DNA of 64,000 nt, taken from positions 684,122 through 748,121 of the forward strand of contig NZ_KB895541.1 of assembly GCF_000374925.1 (NCBI RefSeq), in the 5' to 3' direction. Each line of letters opens with the position of its first letter. The stretch's first letter is position 1. A program made the position numbers and the translations under genes. This DNA comes from Arthrobacter sp. 131MFCol6.1. GTDB lineage: Bacteria > Actinomycetota > Actinomycetes > Actinomycetales > Micrococcaceae. Positions 49,549-58,501 of this stretch are shown here, one piece after another. The notes under the pieces were generated by a model, which saw nothing but the letters and a program-made list of their open reading frames with translations, was not told the origin of the DNA and ran no database searches.

Positions 49549-52203
49549 GTGTCAAACCAGAATCTGCGCCGCGACGAGGCCGCGGCCCGCGCCGCCCTCA
49601 TCACCACTCACAGCTACGATGTCTCCCTCGACGTCCGGCAGGCGGCCGACCCGAACGTCGCCGGCTACACGAGCCGCAGCATCATCTCCTTCTCGGCCAG
49701 CGAACCCGGGGCGACGACCTTCGTGGATTTCATCGCCGGCAGCGTGCACAGCGTCTTCCTCAACGGCAAGGGGCTCGCCGTCGCCGATGTCGTGGACGGA
49801 TCCCGGATCCGGCTTGAGAACCTGCAGCCGGAGAACCAGGTCACCATCACGGGGACGGCCCTGTACAGCACCTCTGGTGAAGGCATGCACCGCTTCGTGG
49901 ACCCCGCCGACGGCCAGTGCTACCTCTACACGCAGTACGAACCCGCCGACGCCCGCCGGGTGTTCGCGAACTTCGAACAGCCCGACCTGAAGGCCGAGTT
50001 CACCTTCCACGTCATGGCCCCCTCGGACTGGCAGGTGTCCTCCAACGGGGCGGAGGTGCTGCGCACCCAGCTCACGAGCGATCCCGCCACGAGCCGCTGG
50101 GACTTCGCGCCCACCAAGGCGATGTCCACCTATATCACCACCGTCCTCGCCGGACCGTACTTCAAGGCAGAGGACACCTGGCGCGGGACACTCGGCGACG
50201 GCACCGTCCTGGACGTGCCGCTGGCGCTCTACTGCCGCGCCTCCATGGCCGCGTCCTTTGACACCGACGCCCTGTTCCGACTCACCAGGAACGGGCTGTC
50301 CTTCTTCAACGAGCTCTTCGATTTCCCCTATCCGTGGGGCAAATACGAGCAGGCGTTCGTCCCCGAGTACAACCTCGGCGCCATGGAAAACCCCGGCCTG
50401 GTGACCTTCACCGAAAGCTACGTCTTCACCTCCCGGGCCGCCGACTCGCAGTACCAGGCCCGCGCCAACACGCTCCTGCACGAGATGGCGCACATGTGGT
50501 TCGGCGACCTCGTCACCATGAAGTGGTGGGATGATTTGTGGCTCAAGGAATCCTTCGCGGACTACATGGGCACCCTCGGCGTGGACCGGACCACGGACTG
50601 GGACACGGCCTGGGTGAACTTCGCCAACAACCGCAAGGCGTGGGCCTACGTCCAGGACCAACTGCCCACCACGCACCCCATCGTCGCCGACATCCCGGAC
50701 CTGGAAGCCGCGAAGCAGAACTTCGACGGCATCACCTATGCCAAGGGCGCGTCGGTGCTGAAGCAGTTGGTGGCCTACGTCGGGTTCGAGGCCTTCATCG
50801 CCGGGTCCCGGCAGTACTTCCGGGACCACGCCTACGGCAACACCACCCTCGCTGAACTGCTGGCCGCCTTGAGCGCGGCGTCCGGCCGCGACCTCAGCGA
50901 ATGGGCCCGCCAATGGCTCCAGACCTCCGGCATCTCCACCCTGTCCAGCGAGATCACCACGTCCACCGAGGACACCAGCGCGTTCAGCTCCGTCGCGGTC
51001 CTGCAGGACGCCGTAGATCCCGCCAACGGCCGGCAGGAGCCCCGGCCGCACCGCCTGCGGATCGGCCTTTACAATTTTGACGACGCCGGCGCCCTGGTTC
51101 GCACGGACAGCGTCGAGACCGATATCCGCGGTGCCAGGACCGACGTGACCGCGCTGGCCGGCAAACCGCGGCCTGCGCTGCTGCTGGTCAATGACGAGGA
51201 CCTCAGCTACGCCAAAGTCCGGCTGGACTCGCGTTCCGAGGCCACTGTCCGCGGCTCCCTGGACAAGCTGGAGGACCCCATGGCGCGGGCGCTGTGCTGG
51301 ACGGCGCTGTGGGACTCGGCCCGCGATGCCGTCACACCGGCCGCCCTCTACGTCGACGCCGTCCAGCGCTTCGGACCCGCCGAGCCGGGTATCGGCGTCC
51401 TCCTCAACGTGCTGGGCAACGCCTCGACGGCGGTGGAACGCTACGTGCCCCGGGGCCAGCGGGACGCCGTGCGCCACGGCTTCCTCACCACGGCCGCCGA
51501 ACAGCTGCAGGCGGCAGCGCCGGGTTCCGACCAGCAATTGGCCTGGGCCCGGACCCTCGCCGCAACCAGCCGCTACGACGCCGGCCGGCTGGACCTGCTC
51601 CGGGGCATCCTGGACGGCAGCACCGTGATCGACGGCCTTGCGGTGGACGCCGAACTGCGCTGGAATCTCTGGCATGGCCTGGCGGCCAACGGCCAGGCCT
51701 CACAGGAGCAGCTCGACCAGGAACTCGCCCGGGACAACACGGCGGCAGGCAAGTCCGGGCACGCCACCGCCCTCGCCGCCCGCCCCGAGGAGACCGTCAA
51801 GGCAGCCGCCTGGGAGGCCGCCGTCCACGGCACCGGTCTGTCCAACCAGCTCCTCGGCGCCACAATTGCCGGGTTCAACACCGGCGCGGCCTCCCTGTTG
51901 GCCGGTTTCATCGACCCGTACTTCGAATCCCTCGAACACGTCTGGGCGGACCGCAGCATTGAGATCGCCAGCCGGATTGTCCGCGGCTTCTACCCCGCGG
52001 GACAGGACCTGGACGGCGGAACGCCCGAAACCAACGCCGTGATTGTGCGCACCGACCATTGGCTGGCCGCCCACCCGGATGCGCCGCGCGCCCTGCGCCG
52101 GATCATCATCGAACAGCGCAGCCAGCTGCACCGCTCCCTCACTGCGCAGGCCCTGACGGTACCGGCCCTGGCGGCGCACGCTCAGGCTGCGAACCCACGA
52201 TAA
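49549..52203 (+). CDS. pepN: Aminopeptidase N (M1 family)
   Basis: An 884-aa zinc aminopeptidase that removes N-terminal residues from peptides in the cytosol. The exopeptidase motif GAMEN begins at residue 277 and the zinc motif is HEMAH at 311-315 with the distal Glu in LWLKESFADYMG. The C-terminal ERAP1-like helical domain is complete (to about 880). The GTG at 49549 follows TTAGAT by 6 nt, a possible leaderless start. Confidence 0.95.
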   Translation: MSNQNLRRDEAAARAALITTHSYDVSLDVRQAADPNVAGYTSRSIISFSASEPGATTFVDFIAGSVHSVFLNGKGLAVADVVDGSRIRLENLQPENQVTITGTALYSTSGEGMHRFVDPADGQCYLYTQYEPADARRVFANFEQPDLKAEFTFHVMAPSDWQVSSNGAEVLRTQLTSDPATSRWDFAPTKAMSTYITTVLAGPYFKAEDTWRGTLGDGTVLDVPLALYCRASMAASFDTDALFRLTRNGLSFFNELFDFPYPWGKYEQAFVPEYNLGAMENPGLVTFTESYVFTSRAADSQYQARANTLLHEMAHMWFGDLVTMKWWDDLWLKESFADYMGTLGVDRTTDWDTAWVNFANNRKAWAYVQDQLPTTHPIVADIPDLEAAKQNFDGITYAKGASVLKQLVAYVGFEAFIAGSRQYFRDHAYGNTTLAELLAALSAASGRDLSEWARQWLQTSGISTLSSEITTSTEDTSAFSSVAVLQDAVDPANGRQEPRPHRLRIGLYNFDDAGALVRTDSVETDIRGARTDVTALAGKPRPALLLVNDEDLSYAKVRLDSRSEATVRGSLDKLEDPMARALCWTALWDSARDAVTPAALYVDAVQRFGPAEPGIGVLLNVLGNASTAVERYVPRGQRDAVRHGFLTTAAEQLQAAAPGSDQQLAWARTLAATSRYDAGRLDLLRGILDGSTVIDGLAVDAELRWNLWHGLAANGQASQEQLDQELARDNTAAGKSGHATALAARPEETVKAAAWEAAVHGTGLSNQLLGATIAGFNTGAASLLAGFIDPYFESLEHVWADRSIEIASRIVRGFYPAGQDLDGGTPETNAVIVRTDHWLAAHPDAPRALRRIIIEQRSQLHRSLTAQALTVPALAAHAQAANPR

Positions 52204-52300
52204 ACCCGCGATCGATTGCTCCGTAGCCGCCCTTCTGGCGGCCCAGCACGGCAGTTGGGCCCACGCCGGCAGGGTTCCCTGGCCGAGCTTGCGAGGCGAG

Positions 52301-52345
52301 GGGCCGCTAGGGGAAGGGCCGTTAGGGAACGGGCCGCTAGGGAAC
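52301..52345. repeat. 15-bp triple tandem repeat covering the end of the lipoate ligase-like gene
   Basis: GGGCCGCTAGGGGAA (52301), GGGCCGTTAGGGAAC (52316) and GGGCCGCTAGGGAAC (52331). The third copy contains the stop codon of the minus-strand gene (CTA at 52337), so expansion could have moved the stop. Confidence 0.85.
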
Positions 52346-53440
52346 CCTGTGCAGCCACTCCGTGGTGCCGAACTTGGTCTCCACGCGGCGGCGGGCTGCC
52401 TCCAGCTCGGCGTCGGTGAGGACCGAGGGAGTTGCGCCGTAGCGTTCGGCGAAGACGTCCATCATCGCTGCAACGATTTCGGCGCGGGCCAGGCCGGTCT
52501 GGCGGCGGAGCGGATCGACGCGCTTCTTGGCGCTCCTGGTGCCTTTGTCGGACAGTTTCTCCTTGCCGATCCGCAGCACCTCCACCATCTTCTCGGCGTC
52601 GATGTCGTAGCTCATGGTGACGTGGTGCAGCATCCCGCCGTTGGCGAGCCGCTTCTGCGCGGCCCCGCCGATCTTGCCGTGCTCGGTGGCGATGTCATTG
52701 AGCGGCACGTAGAAGGCGCTGATGCCGACCTTTTCCAGGGCCGCCATCACCCAGGCGTCCAGGAAACGGTAGGAGTCAGCAAAGCTGATGCCGTCCACGA
52801 GGGTCTGCGGGAGGTACAGCGAGTAGGTGATGCAGTTCCCGGCCTCCATGAACATCGCTCCCCCGCCGCTGATCCGCCGGACCACGCTGATGCCGTGCCG
52901 GGCCACGCCTTCGGGATGGAGTTCGTTGCGGACTGACTGGAAGCTGCCGATCACCACGGAGGGCTCCTCCCAGTCCCAGAACCGCAGGGTGGGATTGCGC
53001 CGCCCGGCGCCCACTTCCTCGGTCAGGACCTCATCCAGGGCGACGTTGACGTGGGTGGGCAGGACGGACGGGGCGATGATGTTCCAGTGGTGGTCCGCCC
53101 AGCCGGTGGCCTTCGCCAGGGCGCGGCGGACGGTGACGGCGACGGCGTCGGCGGAAAAGCCGAACAGCACGGTGCCTTCGGGCAGCGCCGCCGTCACGGC
53201 GTCCGCGATATCCGCGGCGCTGGCGTCCATGGGCAGCCCGGTGAGCGCCCGGTTGATCTCCGGGAGCGCCTCGTCGGGTTCGAGGAAGAAGTCCCCGCTC
53301 AGTGAGACGTTGGCCAGGACGCCATCGACGACGTCGAAGTCGGCGACCACGAGCTTGCCACCCGGGACCTTGTACTCGCCGTGGTGGCGGCCGCCGTCGT
53401 CGTCGGTGCTGGGAGTGGTGGCGGCGGGATGGGAAGTCAT
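52337..53440 (-). CDS. Lipoate-protein ligase-like protein with the accessory domain at the N-terminus
   Basis: A 367-aa protein of the lipoate/biotin ligase fold. Residues about 20-100 (EYKVPGGKLVVADFDVVDGV, LSGDFFLEPDEAL) resemble the small C-terminal domain of LplA; the catalytic domain follows, with PSVVIGSFQSVRNELHP, VVRRISGGGAMFMEAGNCIT and the Lys in EHGKIGGAAQKRL. Classical LplA has the reverse order. It may charge lipoyl domains or transfer octanoyl groups. GGAGGT lies just before the ATG at 53440, which is preferred to a longer open frame. Confidence 0.86.
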   Translation of the reverse strand: MTSHPAATTPSTDDDGGRHHGEYKVPGGKLVVADFDVVDGVLANVSLSGDFFLEPDEALPEINRALTGLPMDASAADIADAVTAALPEGTVLFGFSADAVAVTVRRALAKATGWADHHWNIIAPSVLPTHVNVALDEVLTEEVGAGRRNPTLRFWDWEEPSVVIGSFQSVRNELHPEGVARHGISVVRRISGGGAMFMEAGNCITYSLYLPQTLVDGISFADSYRFLDAWVMAALEKVGISAFYVPLNDIATEHGKIGGAAQKRLANGGMLHHVTMSYDIDAEKMVEVLRIGKEKLSDKGTRSAKKRVDPLRRQTGLARAEIVAAMMDVFAERYGATPSVLTDAELEAARRRVETKFGTTEWLHRVP

Positions 53441-53516
53441 GACCTCCATCCTGCCGCATGCGGCAGGGAACCCGGGAAACCGGAACCCGGTTAGCCGGAA
53501 CAGCAGCAGAGACGCA

Positions 53517-53548
53517 GAAAGCCCGCACCGTTGCCGGTGCGGGCTTTC
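53517..53548 (-). terminator. Terminator hairpin downstream of rpmE2
   Basis: A 14-bp stem (GAAAGCCCGCACCG and complement) with a TTGC loop. On the minus strand the stem ends in CTTTC, a short U-rich end. It stands 22 nt after the rpmE2 stop. Confidence 0.75.
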
Positions 53549-53570
53549 CATAAGACCTGGGGGAAGAAGG

Positions 53571-53828
53571 TTACTTCTTGCCGCCGAAGCCCTTGAAGCG
53601 AGCGTTGAAGCGCTCGACGCGGCCTGCGGAGTCCATGATGCGCTGCTTGCCCGTGTAGAACGGGTGGGACTCAGAGGAGATTTCGACGTCGATGACCGGG
53701 TAGGTGTTGCCGTCTTCCCACTCGATGGTCTTCGAAGAAGACACGGTGGACTTGGTCAGGAACTTGACGCCGGAAGCCAGGTCGTTGAAAACAACAGCTT
53801 CGTACTTCGGGTGAGTATTAGACTTCAT
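53571..53828 (-). CDS. rpmE2: Ribosomal protein L31 type B (zinc-free)
   Basis: An 85-aa L31 starting [20 protein letters not shown] and ending [13 protein letters not shown]. It has no CxxC pair, so it is the zinc-independent form used when zinc is scarce in many bacteria. AAAGG lies 8 nt before the ATG; the longer open frame is not ribosomal sequence. A 20-bp inverted repeat (53848-53867) lies just upstream. Confidence 0.95.
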   Translation of the reverse strand: MKSNTHPKYEAVVFNDLASGVKFLTKSTVSSSKTIEWEDGNTYPVIDVEISSESHPFYTGKQRIMDSAGRVERFNARFKGFGGKK

Positions 53829-53847
53829 AATTGGACCTTTGTTCGCA

Positions 53848-53867
53848 CAACTGGATTTTGCCAGTTG
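53848..53867. promoter_or_regulatory. Inverted repeat upstream of rpmE2
   Basis: CAACTGG-ATTTTG-CCAGTTG, 7-bp arms and a 6-nt spacer, 20 nt before the L31 start. It could be a zinc-responsive operator or an RNA hairpin in the leader. It does not match the Zur box known to me from other actinobacteria. Confidence 0.5.
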
Positions 53868-53998
53868 CCAGGTATGAATGGGATGGCCGGCGGAAAGCAC
53901 CGGACGGCCAGCTATCAATCATAGCCGATCCCCGGACCGCTGACGAACACCGTTGGCGCACGTCAGCGCGGCGCGGCCGCCGCACGATCCAGGTCGCC

Positions 53999-54808
53999 TC
54001 AGTCCTTCGGGCGGAGCTCCCAGAACGCCACCGCCGACGCCGCGGCGACGTTGAGCGAATCGACGCCCGGGCGCATCGGGATCTTCACGGCGAGGTCGAC
54101 GGCGGCCAGGGTTCCTTCGCTCATGCCCGCGCCTTCCGTGCCCAGCACCAGGGCCAGCCGCTCCGGGCGGCGGGCTGCGAGCACGTCGAGGTCCACCGCG
54201 TCATCCGTCAGTTCCATGGCCGCGACGGTGAAGCCCTGCTGCTGCAGGACGGCCAGGCCTTCCGCCCAGTCCTCCAGCCGGGCCCACGGCACCTGGAATA
54301 CGGTGCCCATGCTGACCCGCACGCTGCGGCGGTAGAGCGGATCCCCGCAGCGCGGCGAGACCAGGACGGCGTCCACGCCCAGGGCTGCGGCCGAACGGAA
54401 AATGGCCCCGACGTTTGTGTGGTCCACGATGTCCTCCAGCACCGCAACCCGGCGGGCTCCGGCGAGGAGGTCCGCCAGCGGCACCGGGGCGGGCCGGTGC
54501 ATGGCGGCCATGGCGCCGCGGTGCAGGTGGAAGCCGGTGATTTCCTCCAGCAGCGCCGCGGAGCCGATGTAGGCCGGGACGTCCGGGAACTGCTCAAAGA
54601 CATCGGCGAGGTCCCCGGCCCACTTCTCGGCCAGGAAGAAGGACCGCGGCCGGTGCCCGGCGGCCAGGGCCCGGCGCAGGACGCGGGAGGACTCGGCGAT
54701 GTACAGGCCCTCGGCGGGTTCCCGGACTTTGCGCAGGTGCACGTCCGTGAGCTGCGTGTAGTCCGCAACCCGCGGGTCGTCGGCGGATTCGAGAAAGTGA
54801 AAGGTCAC
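53999..54808 (-). CDS. SpoU/TrmH family RNA 2'-O-methyltransferase
   Basis: A 269-aa SPOUT methyltransferase. N-terminal substrate domain (LYIAESSRVLRRALAAGHRPR) and a knotted SAM domain with VDHTNVGAIFRSAAALG, LALVLGTEGAGMS and the C-terminal IPMRPGVDSLNVAAASAVAFWE. Target (tRNA or 23S rRNA) is not clear. The start is the GTG at 54808, 34 nt after the TauE gene. Confidence 0.88.
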   Translation of the reverse strand: MTFHFLESADDPRVADYTQLTDVHLRKVREPAEGLYIAESSRVLRRALAAGHRPRSFFLAEKWAGDLADVFEQFPDVPAYIGSAALLEEITGFHLHRGAMAAMHRPAPVPLADLLAGARRVAVLEDIVDHTNVGAIFRSAAALGVDAVLVSPRCGDPLYRRSVRVSMGTVFQVPWARLEDWAEGLAVLQQQGFTVAAMELTDDAVDLDVLAARRPERLALVLGTEGAGMSEGTLAAVDLAVKIPMRPGVDSLNVAAASAVAFWELRPKD

Positions 54809-54842
54809 GGGCAGGTCATTCCTGTGAGGCTGTTGGAAGGGG

Positions 54843-55628
54843 CTATTTGAACAGGTTGGCGATCATGAATCCCAGTGCCACCAGGCCCAGGGTGAAGATG
54901 ACCCCGCGCAGGACCGCCGGGGAGAGCCGGCGCCCCACCTTGGAGCCAATCACGCCGCCGATCAGGGAGCTGACGGCGATCAGCCCGACCACGCCCCAGT
55001 CGATCCGGTCGAAGGCGAACAGGAGGTAGGAGGCGGCGGCCACCACGTTCACGCCCAGGACCAGGAAGTTCTTCATCGCGTTGGCGTTCTGGATGGTCCC
55101 GGTCATGAACACGCCCAGGATGCCGACCAGCAGGATGCCCTGGGCCGCGACGAAGTAGCCGCCATAGACGCCGGCGAGGTACACCAGCACCACCAGCAGG
55201 ACACTGTGGCGGCGGTCCCTGATCGCGTGCTCGGGGTTCTCCTCGCGGTTCCTCACCCACCGCTGCAGCCGCGGCTGGAACACCACCATCAGCAGGGCCA
55301 GCACGATCAGGACGGGGGCGGCGTAGTAGAAGACCTTCTCGGGCAGGTGCAGGAGCAGGTAGGCCCCGGTGACGGCACCCAGCAGCGAGGCCGGCAGGAG
55401 CCGGAGCAGCTGCTTGCCGCGGCCTTCGAGTTCCTTCCGGTAGCCCCAGGCGCCGGTGGCGTTGCCGGCCACGAGCCCCATGGCGTTGCTGATGGAGGCC
55501 GTGACGGGGGCGTAGCCGAGGGCGATCAGCACCGGGAACGTGACCAGGGTGCCGGATCCGACGACGCTGTTGATGGTGCCCGCCCACAGCCCGGCGAAGA
55601 AAATGAGGGCGCTATTGAGGAGCTCCAC
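54843..55628 (-). CDS. TauE/SafE family membrane permease (sulfite/sulfonate exporter type)
   Basis: A 261-aa protein with about eight membrane helices in two repeats, with GTINSVVGSGTLVTFPVLIALG and GVYGGYFVAAQGILLVGILG, the two family motifs. Transports an anion; substrate unknown. Start is the GTG at 55628, 18 nt after the ABC ATPase stop, so they are likely co-transcribed. Confidence 0.86.
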   Translation of the reverse strand: MELLNSALIFFAGLWAGTINSVVGSGTLVTFPVLIALGYAPVTASISNAMGLVAGNATGAWGYRKELEGRGKQLLRLLPASLLGAVTGAYLLLHLPEKVFYYAAPVLIVLALLMVVFQPRLQRWVRNREENPEHAIRDRRHSVLLVVLVYLAGVYGGYFVAAQGILLVGILGVFMTGTIQNANAMKNFLVLGVNVVAAASYLLFAFDRIDWGVVGLIAVSSLIGGVIGSKVGRRLSPAVLRGVIFTLGLVALGFMIANLFK

Positions 55629-55646
55629 GCGCGGTCAGCGGCCCCG

Positions 55647-56432
55647 TCAGCGGCTGGCGGTCGCGGTGTACCGGCCCGCGTTGACGCTGACGTCCAGCGG
55701 CAGGCCAAACGTTTCACTCAGGTTTTCCGCCGTGAGGACCTCCGGCAGCGGGCCGGAGGCCACCACGCCGCCGTCGCGCATGAGCATCGCGTGCGTGAAG
55801 CCCGGCGGCACTTCTTCGAGGTGGTGGGTGACCAGGACGATCGCCGGGGCGGCGTCGTCGCGGGCGAGTTCGCTCAGGCGCTGGACCAGGTCCTCGCGGC
55901 CGCCGAGGTCGAGCCCCGCGGCCGGCTCGTCCAGGAGCAGGAGCTCGGGATCGGTCATGAGGGCGCGGGCAATCTGGACGCGCTTGCGCTCCCCTTCGGA
56001 AAGCGAGGCGAAGGGACGGTTGAGCAGCGGGCCCATCCCCCACTCGTTCAGCAGCCCGAAGGCGCGCCGCTCGTCGTCCTTCTCGTAGCCCTCGCGCCAG
56101 CGGCCGGTCACGCCGTACGCGGCGGTGACCACCACGTTGAGGACCTTTTCGTGCTCGGGGATCTGGCTGGCCAGCGCAGCGGAGGACAGGCCGATCCGGG
56201 GGCGGAGCTCGAAGACGTCGACGGCGCCGAGGACTTCCTCGAGGATGCCCGCCATTCCGGACGTCGGGTGGATGCGGGCCGCGGCCAGCTGGAGGAGTGT
56301 GGTCTTGCCGGCGCCGTTGGGGCCCAGGATCACCCAGCGTTCGCCCTCCTTGACCTGCCAGTCGACCTTGTCCAGGAGCGTCTTTGCCCCGCGTACAACA
56401 CTGACCCCGGCCATTTCAAGAACATCACTCAT
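55647..56432 (-). CDS. ABC transporter ATP-binding protein
   Basis: A 261-aa ATPase: Walker A GPNGAGKTT, signature LSEGERKRVQIARALM, Walker B LLLLDEPAAGLDLGG and the H-loop VLVTHHLEEV. There is no membrane partner next to it, so the cognate permease is unknown. TAGTGT lies 8 nt before the ATG at 56432, which suggests a leaderless start; the open frame upstream overlaps serB and is not coding. Confidence 0.88.
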   Translation of the reverse strand: MSDVLEMAGVSVVRGAKTLLDKVDWQVKEGERWVILGPNGAGKTTLLQLAAARIHPTSGMAGILEEVLGAVDVFELRPRIGLSSAALASQIPEHEKVLNVVVTAAYGVTGRWREGYEKDDERRAFGLLNEWGMGPLLNRPFASLSEGERKRVQIARALMTDPELLLLDEPAAGLDLGGREDLVQRLSELARDDAAPAIVLVTHHLEEVPPGFTHAMLMRDGGVVASGPLPEVLTAENLSETFGLPLDVSVNAGRYTATASR

Positions 56433-56440
56433 AGGAGTAG

Positions 56441-56446
56441 ACACTA
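56441..56446 (-). promoter_or_regulatory. Candidate -10 (TAGTGT) of the ABC ATPase gene
   Basis: TAGTGT on the minus strand, 8 nt before the ATG at 56432, without a ribosome site. Confidence 0.45.
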
Positions 56447-56551
56447 GGACAAAAAAGCGGACGACTGATAACCGGCGCCGCGCCCTGCCGTGGAGCGTCA
56501 CGCGGCGCCTGCCGGGGCGCAACGAATTCGGGCCGCCCGCCGCCCGCTCGC

Positions 56552-56557
56552 TAGGAT
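56552..56557 (+). promoter_or_regulatory. Candidate -10 (TAGGAT) of serB
   Basis: TAGGAT, 7 nt, then the ATG at 56565. A weak GAGG lies between. With the TAGTGT above it forms the divergent promoter region. Confidence 0.45.
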
Positions 56558-56564
56558 TGAGGCC

Positions 56565-57446
56565 ATGAGTTCGAACGTGACCGCAGTGAGCTACGGCCTG
56601 AAACTGTCCCTTCCCGACATCCAGCGGCTGCGTTCGCTCCTGACGGCCGCCGGGTTGGGCGTCGGGGCGGAAACCCGCACCGGCGACGCCCGCTTCGAGG
56701 TGTATGCGGCGGACTGCGCGCTGGATGCCCGCTTGGACGGTGCGCGCCGCGCGCTGGCGGCCGCCGGCATCGAGGGCGTCGACACGGCGCTGGTACCGGC
56801 AGCATTGCGCAGCGCGCCGCGGAAGTTCCTCATCATGGACGTGGACTCCACCCTCATCCAGCAGGAGGTAATCGAGCTCCTGGCCGCCTACGCCGGCAAG
56901 CGCGAGGAGGTGACGGCGGTGACCGAGGCGGCCATGCGCGGGGAGCTGGACTTCGCCCAGAGCCTGCACGCCCGGGTGGCGGTCCTCGCAGGGCTGCCCG
57001 CGGACGTCGTCGAGTCGGTCCGCTCCGAGGTCAGGCTGACCGAGGGCGCCGCCGAGCTGGTGGCGGCGTTCCAGTCCGCCGGCCATGCCGTGGCCGTCGT
57101 GTCCGGCGGTTTCAACCAGATCCTCCGGCCGATCGCCGAAGACCTGGGTCTGCACTACTGGATCGCCAACGAACTCGAAATCGTCGACGGCGCACTGACC
57201 GGGAAGGTGCTCGGCGACGTGATCGACCGGGCGGCCAAGGAGAAGTACCTGCGCGAATGGGCCGCGGCCGAGGGCATCCCGATGGAACACACCATCGCCG
57301 TGGGCGATGGCGCCAATGACCTCGACATGCTGGGCGCGGCCGGGATCGGCATCGCCTTCAACGCGAAGCCGGCCGTCCGGGCTGCCGCGGACGCCGCCGT
57401 CAACCTTCCCTATCTCGACGCCGTGCGGTACATCGCGGGAGTCTGA
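56565..57446 (+). CDS. serB: Phosphoserine phosphatase SerB
   Basis: Last step of serine synthesis. A 293-aa HAD enzyme with an N-terminal ACT-like domain (about 1-80) and the phosphatase core: DVDSTLIQQEVIELLA (nucleophile Asp), VVSGGFNQIL, and VGDGANDLDMLGAAGIGIAF. All catalytic motifs are present. The ATG at 56565 fits the leaderless pattern. It ends in a strong hairpin shared with the convergent SDR gene. Confidence 0.95.
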   Translation: MSSNVTAVSYGLKLSLPDIQRLRSLLTAAGLGVGAETRTGDARFEVYAADCALDARLDGARRALAAAGIEGVDTALVPAALRSAPRKFLIMDVDSTLIQQEVIELLAAYAGKREEVTAVTEAAMRGELDFAQSLHARVAVLAGLPADVVESVRSEVRLTEGAAELVAAFQSAGHAVAVVSGGFNQILRPIAEDLGLHYWIANELEIVDGALTGKVLGDVIDRAAKEKYLREWAAAEGIPMEHTIAVGDGANDLDMLGAAGIGIAFNAKPAVRAAADAAVNLPYLDAVRYIAGV

Positions 57447-57455
57447 TGCATTAAC

Positions 57456-57512
57456 CGAGAAGGCACGTCCCGGCAATGCTTAGTGAAAACATTGCCGGGA
57501 CGTGCCTTCTCG
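57456..57512. terminator. Hairpin between convergent serB and SDR genes
   Basis: A perfect 23-bp stem (57456-57478 with 57490-57512, core GAAGGCACGTCCCGGCAATG) and an 11-nt loop. It begins 9 nt after the serB stop. No T tract. Confidence 0.78.
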
Positions 57513-57543
57513 ACGCGCCATTCCGGCGCTTGGCGGCCTGTCC

Positions 57544-58320
57544 CTAGCTGGAGCTCGTGTCCGCTGCCTGCTCTGCGGTCTTACCGAAATAATCCGCACC
57601 GCCGACGTATTCGGTGTGGCCGGTTTCGACGTCGGCCGAGGCCATCTTGGCGACCTCCGCGGCAAACTCCTTGACCGAGTACAGCTTGCCGGCTTCTGCA
57701 CGGCGGGCCTCGATGGCGCCGGGGTTGGACCGGTCAAGCAGGGTGGCAGTGACGGTGCCCTCGATCATGTCGCCGGAGACCACCACGAGGGTGATCCCCT
57801 TGTCCGCCAGGCTCGGGACGAGGGCGCGGAGTGCGTCCTCGCCGGCCCGCTTGCTGCGGGCCACGGGCTCGTACTCGGGCATGGTGGGCACCGTGTCGAT
57901 GAAGTGGGCCTGGTGGCTGGTCACGAAGACCACGCGCGAGCCTTCAGGCATGAGCGCGACGGCGGCGTTGAGCATGTTCACCTGGGCGTCGCGGTTCAGC
58001 TTCAGGGCGTAGCCCTCTTCCATGCCGGTCTCCATGCCGCCGGAGGCGTTGAGGACCAGGAGGTCGAGCGAGCCGAAGTTCTCCATCGCGGCGCTGGCCA
58101 GGGCCTGGACGCCTTCCTGGGTGGTCAGGTCCGCCCCGACGGCCGCAGCACGGCCGCCGTCGGCTTCGATCTCGGCGACAACCTTGTTGGCGCGCGGCGC
58201 CTTCTGGCGGTAGTTGACGACGACGGCCGCACCCTCGGCGGCGAGAATTTTGGCCACTTCGGCGCCGATTCCGCGCGACGAACCGGTCACGATCGCTGTC
58301 TTGTTCTCCAGCAGTCCCAT
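57544..58320 (-). CDS. SDR family oxidoreductase
   Basis: A 258-aa protein with TGSSRGIGAEVAKILAAEGAA, LNASGGMET and a C-terminal part that differs from FabG. In the active-site region (YEPVARSKRAGEDALRAL) the Tyr and Lys of YxxxK are both present, but separated as Y-x5-S-K, so the catalytic pair is not certain. Start is the ATG at 58320 with AAAGGAG upstream. Substrate unknown. Confidence 0.82.
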   Translation of the reverse strand: MGLLENKTAIVTGSSRGIGAEVAKILAAEGAAVVVNYRQKAPRANKVVAEIEADGGRAAAVGADLTTQEGVQALASAAMENFGSLDLLVLNASGGMETGMEEGYALKLNRDAQVNMLNAAVALMPEGSRVVFVTSHQAHFIDTVPTMPEYEPVARSKRAGEDALRALVPSLADKGITLVVVSGDMIEGTVTATLLDRSNPGAIEARRAEAGKLYSVKEFAAEVAKMASADVETGHTEYVGGADYFGKTAEQAADTSSS

Positions 58321-58501
58321 ACGAGCTCCTTTGTTCCAAACGTCCAAATACTGTGGGTCTGCAATCCATCATGCCAGCGGATCACGCCATTACAGTTGTT
58401 CAGCATCCACAAAGAAGCCCCGGCAGTGTAGTTCCGCCGTGCCGTGCCGGAAAGGCGCCGCGGCCGTTAGGAGCCATGGCGGGAACGTGGCGGCGACCGG
58501 G

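Noticed and set aside
49552..51675. Minus-strand open frame of 707 codons opposite pepN
   Set aside because: It is the antisense of an unambiguous M1 aminopeptidase; the product is a Gly/Val/Arg/Asp-rich sequence without family features.
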